This document shows positions 60,291-64,000 of a DNA stretch of 64,000 nucleotides, piece by piece; position 1 is the first letter of the stretch; the number at the start of each line of letters is the position of its first letter. A program made the translations under genes and the position numbers. The notes under the pieces were generated by a model that saw only the letters and a list, made by a program, of their open reading frames with translations, had not been told where the DNA came from and ran no database searches. Origin of the DNA: Nostocales cyanobacterium HT-58-2 (lineage in GTDB: Bacteria; Cyanobacteriota; Cyanobacteriia; Cyanobacteriales; Nostocaceae); the NCBI GenBank assembly GCA_002163975.1, contig CP019636.1, forward strand, positions 1,613,001-1,677,000. Direction: 5' to 3'.

Positions 60291-63200
60291 TTATTTTTTC
60301 ACAGATGCTTTTTGAGTTGAAACATCATCGCAAAGACGCCTATCGTCCTCTGCTACCTCTGCATTCGTCCGCAGATAATCGCTAACCCAATGACAACCAT
60401 ATGCCAGTTCATCTAAGTTAAGAATTCGATCCAAATCCCACAAGATTACAGTCTGGTCATCACTTGCCGTAGCAAGCGTCTTACTATCGGGGCTAAAAGC
60501 GACTGCCAAAACCATGGCACCATGTCCATAGAGGGTTGTAAGCTGAGTGCCATTTACATTCCAGAGTTTGATAGACCCGTCTACACCTCCTGAAGCGATT
60601 GTCTGACTGTCAGGACTAAAATCGACTTTGCCAAAGCCAGTATCCCCCCTAAGCGTTAAGAGCAAAGTACCATCTCGTTTCCAAAGTTTGACGGACTTGT
60701 CCAAACTCGCTGTGGCGATCATCTGACCATTAGGGCTAAACTTAACTCCCCAAATCCCAGCGCTATGACCCTTGAGAGTCATGAGTTGCGTGCCGTCTAG
60801 TTTCCAGAGTTTGACGGTCTTGTCCACACTTGCTGTAGCAATTGTTCCACCATCCGGGCTAAAAGCAACACTTCTCAGCGCACTGCTATGTCCCTTGAGA
60901 GTCGTAAGCAAGGTGCCGTCCCGCCTCCAGAGTTTGGCGGTGCTGTCCCCACTCACTGTGGCAATTGTGTTACCTTGTGGGCTGATTACAACTGCCAAAA
61001 CTCCACCGCTATGCCCCTTGAGAGTCGTAAGCAAGGTGCCGTCCCGCCTCCAGAGTTTGGCGGTCTTGTCCACACTTGCTGTGGCGATTGTTCCACCATC
61101 CGGGCTAAAAGCAACACTTCTCACCGCACCGCTATGCCCTTTGAGAGTTGTCAGCAAGGTGCCGTCACGCCTCCACAGTTTAACGGTGCTGTCCGCACTT
61201 GCTGTAGCGATTGTTTGACCATCCGGGCTAAAAGTAACTCCCCAAACCCCACCACTATGACCTTTGAGGATTTTGAGGAAAGTGGCTTCTGGCTTCCAGA
61301 GTTTAACAGTGTTGTCCGCACTTGCTGTGGCGATTGTTCTACCATCGGGGCTAAAAGTCACATCCCAAATTCCACCGCTATGCCCCTTGAGAACCATACT
61401 CTCAGTGCCATCTAATTTCCAAAGTTTGACAGTCCTGTCCTGACTTGCTGAGGCGATTGTATTACCATCTGGGCTGATTGCAACACCCCAAACCGCCGCG
61501 CTATGCCCCTTGAGAGTTGTCAGCAAGGTGCCGTCATGCCTCCAGAGTTTGACGGTGTTATCCGCAGAGCCTGAGACAATGGTATTACCATCTGGGCTGA
61601 TTGCGACTGCCAAAACCTCAGCGTTATGTCCCTTGAGAGTCATGAGTTGAGTGCCGTCACGCTTCCAGAGTTTGACAGTTCTGTCCGCACTTGCTGAGGC
61701 GATTGTATTACCATCAGGACTGATTGCCACCCCCCAAACTGTGGCGTTATGACCCTTGAGAGTCATAAGTTGAGTGCCGTCAAGCTTCCAGAGCTTGATG
61801 GTGTTGTCCCCAGAGGTTGAGGCTATTGTTTGACTATCTGGGCTGAAGGCAATACCCCAAACCGGAGCTTTATGTCCTTTGAGAGTCGTAATCAAAGTGC
61901 CGTCAAGCTTCCAGAGTTTAACAGTGTTGTCCTCACTAGAGGACGCAATGATATTACCTTGTGGGCTGAACTTCACTCTAAACACTATGCCGTCATGCCC
62001 TTTGAGAGTCGTAAGCAAGGTACCGTCATACCTCCAGAGCTTGACAGTGTTATCCATAGAAGAGGCGATGGTATTACCATCTGGGCTGATTGCAACGCCA
62101 TTAACCGCAGCGCTATGCTCTGACAAGCTGTTGGATTCAACCAGCTCATAAATTGCCTGCCGTAACCCTTTGTCAATTTGAGTCTCGATTTGAGTATTTG
62201 CCGCACCCAGTTTTTGCAGTCTTTGTTTTGCTTTGATAGCTTGTAGGAGTGCATCAAACTTTCGATTTGAGGCAAAAAGGGCTTCTGAGGAGATAACAGT
62301 CGCTTTAATCTCATTAAGTGTGGCTCGCTGATATTCCTGAAAAGCGATCGCCCCCAAACCAACAGCAATTAGCAATCCTGTACTGACTGCTCCTAGCAAG
62401 TACCTTTGAATTTTGGCGGTTTTTTTCTCTTGTGCTAGTCGTTTTCGCTCCTCTATTAATCGCGCTTCCACTTCCTTGAGCCGTTTTGCTTCTAGCGCCT
62501 GCTCCACTTCTTTGGTTGCTAATTCCTGACTTGCGACAAGAAACTGATAATCTAAATCAGCCAAGCTTTTGCCCTGCAACCAAATTTGAGCATCTTTTAA
62601 GGCTTGTCCCCGCAACAGTCGTGATTTATCCGTTTTGTGTGAAGCAACCCAAGCATCAAAGGCTTGAGAATAGGGGCGAAGGTTTCTTAGTTGTTTCTCT
62701 ACCCATTCGGTATTAAAAACTTCTTGGTAAATCAGGTTTCTCATCTTCAAAACACCCTGCTTTTTCACCACTAAACCTGACAGCAACAGTTCGATTTGCT
62801 CACGCGAGTCATCGGCTTTGACTTCTACACCTTGCAACATAAGTTGATAGATACTGAGAATTCTCCCCGCACGTTGCTCATTACTGAGAATTCGGTTACT
62901 TATTGTCCGCAAATGTTGCGGTTCATCTTGTGATTCCCAATTGCAAATGATGTGTTCATACACTAACTGCTCTACCGAATATTCTTCGTGAACTGCAACA
63001 ATGGTAGACAAGTAATTGATTACAGTTTTTGAACTATAGCTGATATGTTTACAGCTATTCATTTTGTCTAGTGAGTCATTTATTTGATTTTTTGAAAAAT
63101 TCAGGAAAAGGTTACATATCTTCTGACTCAAAAATGGTTGTCCACCTGTCCAACTTAATATTTCATTGAGAATTCTCTCGGAGTGACTAAACTTGTCTTC

Positions 63201-63866
63201 TAGCGCCTTAACGAGTGGCTGTGCTTCATCTAGTTGAAAACCATGTAACTCTATGGCTCTACCAATGTTAAACGGTGTGCGATTTTTATCTGCAATTAAA
63301 TCGCTGGGTGTGGCGACACCGAAAATGGCAAACGTGAGGCGATTGTATTCTGGATTGATTGCTCTTCGGTTGTAGCAAGACCTGATTAAGGCAAAGAAAT
63401 CATCGACCGCAAAATTTAAGCTGAGAATCGTATCTATTTCATCAATAAATATAACTATTTTCTCTTGAGGAAACTGGACAAAAAGTATCTCTTCAATAAA
63501 ACGATGCAGCTGCTGGAGAAGTGAGATATCTTCCTCCTCACGCCACCAAGATTTTAAATGAACTTTGCTTGATAAATTCAACCCTCGCCATAAATCGGTG
63601 ACAACGCCTTTATACCACTGTAATGGGGTGATGTTTTCGCTGCCAATACAGCTCATGTCAACAGTTGTGCAGCGATAACCTTCTTGCTGTAGCAGATGAC
63701 AAGTCCTGACAAGAAGTGAAGATTTTCCCATCTGTCGACAGTTGAGGATATAACAAAATTCACCCTTTTTTAAGGCTTGAAAAAGTTCCTCATCAGCTTT
63801 TCGTTTGACATAAGTGAGAGTATCAGTTGTAAGACTACCACCGACTTGAAATGTATAATTTGTCAT
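60291..63866 (-). CDS. STAND-like AAA ATPase with 14 WD40 repeats
   Basis: A 1191-residue protein. The N-terminal AAA-like domain has CRQMGKSSLLVRTC near residue 43 (Walker A) and IVIFIDEIDTILSL (Walker B). A basic coiled-coil segment is followed by a probable single membrane helix (AVSTGLLIAVGLGAIAF, around residues 485-505). Fourteen WD40 repeats fill about 585-1150, enough for two seven-bladed propellers. Each repeat is about 41 residues with KGHxxxVxxVxFSPDG and TVKLW cores; several are near identical. The C-terminal LDELAYGCHWVSDYLRTN is typical. Known relatives act in signalling or as STAND-type sensors; the ligand is unknown. Confidence 0.93.
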   Translation of the reverse strand: MTNYTFQVGGSLTTDTLTYVKRKADEELFQALKKGEFCYILNCRQMGKSSLLVRTCHLLQQEGYRCTTVDMSCIGSENITPLQWYKGVVTDLWRGLNLSSKVHLKSWWREEEDISLLQQLHRFIEEILFVQFPQEKIVIFIDEIDTILSLNFAVDDFFALIRSCYNRRAINPEYNRLTFAIFGVATPSDLIADKNRTPFNIGRAIELHGFQLDEAQPLVKALEDKFSHSERILNEILSWTGGQPFLSQKICNLFLNFSKNQINDSLDKMNSCKHISYSSKTVINYLSTIVAVHEEYSVEQLVYEHIICNWESQDEPQHLRTISNRILSNEQRAGRILSIYQLMLQGVEVKADDSREQIELLLSGLVVKKQGVLKMRNLIYQEVFNTEWVEKQLRNLRPYSQAFDAWVASHKTDKSRLLRGQALKDAQIWLQGKSLADLDYQFLVASQELATKEVEQALEAKRLKEVEARLIEERKRLAQEKKTAKIQRYLLGAVSTGLLIAVGLGAIAFQEYQRATLNEIKATVISSEALFASNRKFDALLQAIKAKQRLQKLGAANTQIETQIDKGLRQAIYELVESNSLSEHSAAVNGVAISPDGNTIASSMDNTVKLWRYDGTLLTTLKGHDGIVFRVKFSPQGNIIASSSEDNTVKLWKLDGTLITTLKGHKAPVWGIAFSPDSQTIASTSGDNTIKLWKLDGTQLMTLKGHNATVWGVAISPDGNTIASASADRTVKLWKRDGTQLMTLKGHNAEVLAVAISPDGNTIVSGSADNTVKLWRHDGTLLTTLKGHSAAVWGVAISPDGNTIASASQDRTVKLWKLDGTESMVLKGHSGGIWDVTFSPDGRTIATASADNTVKLWKPEATFLKILKGHSGGVWGVTFSPDGQTIATASADSTVKLWRRDGTLLTTLKGHSGAVRSVAFSPDGGTIATASVDKTAKLWRRDGTLLTTLKGHSGGVLAVVISPQGNTIATVSGDSTAKLWRRDGTLLTTLKGHSSALRSVAFSPDGGTIATASVDKTVKLWKLDGTQLMTLKGHSAGIWGVKFSPNGQMIATASLDKSVKLWKRDGTLLLTLRGDTGFGKVDFSPDSQTIASGGVDGSIKLWNVNGTQLTTLYGHGAMVLAVAFSPDSKTLATASDDQTVILWDLDRILNLDELAYGCHWVSDYLRTNAEVAEDDRRLCDDVSTQKASVKK

Positions 63867-64000
63867 GAGTTGCTAATTGCTCATTGCTGATGGGCTAGTT
63901 ATGTTGAAACAGTATGATTTCTGGTCTAACTATTATCTCGAAATCCATAATTTAAAGTTGAGCTGATATGGGTGCGATCGCGCTTACTGTTTACTGACTG

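Noticed and set aside
59944..60315. Plus-strand 123-residue frame
   Set aside because: It reads through a dispersed palindromic repeat and into the antisense of the WD40 gene end; composition is not protein-like.
60420..62110. 123-bp periodicity considered as a CRISPR or satellite array
   Set aside because: The period is the WD40 repeat unit in a continuous coding frame; no short direct repeats with unique spacers occur.
60772..62151. Plus-strand frames of 90-175 residues opposite the WD40 repeats
   Set aside because: They are antisense shadows of the periodic WD40 coding sequence.

Overview
The window looks like the chromosome of a filamentous cyanobacterium, probably Nostocales. This rests on many HIP1 octamers (GCGATCGC), a cytochrome c6 gene, cyanobacterial dispersed palindromic repeats, IS982 and IS200/IS605-type insertion sequences, and AAA-like/WD40 and kinase-ATPase-GAF giant proteins of the kind common there. 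I cannot name the species from sequence alone.

Layout. (1) 1-10869 is decayed accessory DNA. It holds the 3' part of a CmcJ/NvfI-family gene, an integrase relic, an IS982 copy that truncated a GMC oxidoreductase gene, an SDR gene, a DsbA-like gene, a complete tnpB element, and a giant Ser/Thr kinase-ATPase-GAF gene. That giant gene is broken by a 414-bp IS200/IS605-like insertion, an internal deletion and the tnpB element. (2) 11348-16310 carries petJ (cytochrome c6), a type II thioesterase, a repeat-rich spacer with a tnpB right-end relic, a Wzc-like tyrosine autokinase, and tRNA-Gln. (3) 17523-24991 is a plus-strand lasso-peptide cluster: PqqD-like RRE protein, B2 protease, Asn-synthetase-like cyclase, precursor, HPr-kinase-like protein, ABC exporter and nucleotidyltransferase-fold protein. 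(4) 24977-48763 is a large minus-strand surface-polysaccharide locus. It encodes dTDP-rhamnose synthesis (rfbBACD), a Wzm/Wzt exporter, a WecG/TagA enzyme, several GT4, GT2 and GT14 glycosyltransferases, UDP-galactopyranose mutase with a GlfT2-like galactofuranosyltransferase, a ligase/polymerase-like membrane protein, a HAD protein, and prs embedded among them. (5) 49253-54850 is mostly housekeeping: an Nmad3-like protein, two tRNA-Leu genes (CAA and CAG), an M48 peptidase, murA and a SpoU methyltransferase. (6) 54972-63866 holds three AAA-like ATPases, one with 14 WD40 repeats, and a four-helix DUF4231/SLATT-like membrane protein; this is a plausible signalling or conflict island.

How the genes work together. 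The lasso genes form a tightly spaced, partly overlapping plus-strand unit ending tail-to-tail with the polysaccharide locus. The polysaccharide locus makes activated sugars (dTDP-L-rhamnose, UDP-Galf), assembles them with the glycosyltransferases and exports the chain by ABC transport. The tnpB element and the 414-bp element share a right-end terminus and appear to follow the IS608-like rule (TTAC on the left flank, TCAA at the right end), which allows exact boundaries to be proposed.

Strongest leads: the lasso cluster with an atypical precursor, the kinase-gene insertion whose removal restores the reading frame exactly, the in-frame repeat insertion in the GAF region, and the AAA/WD40/DUF4231 island.
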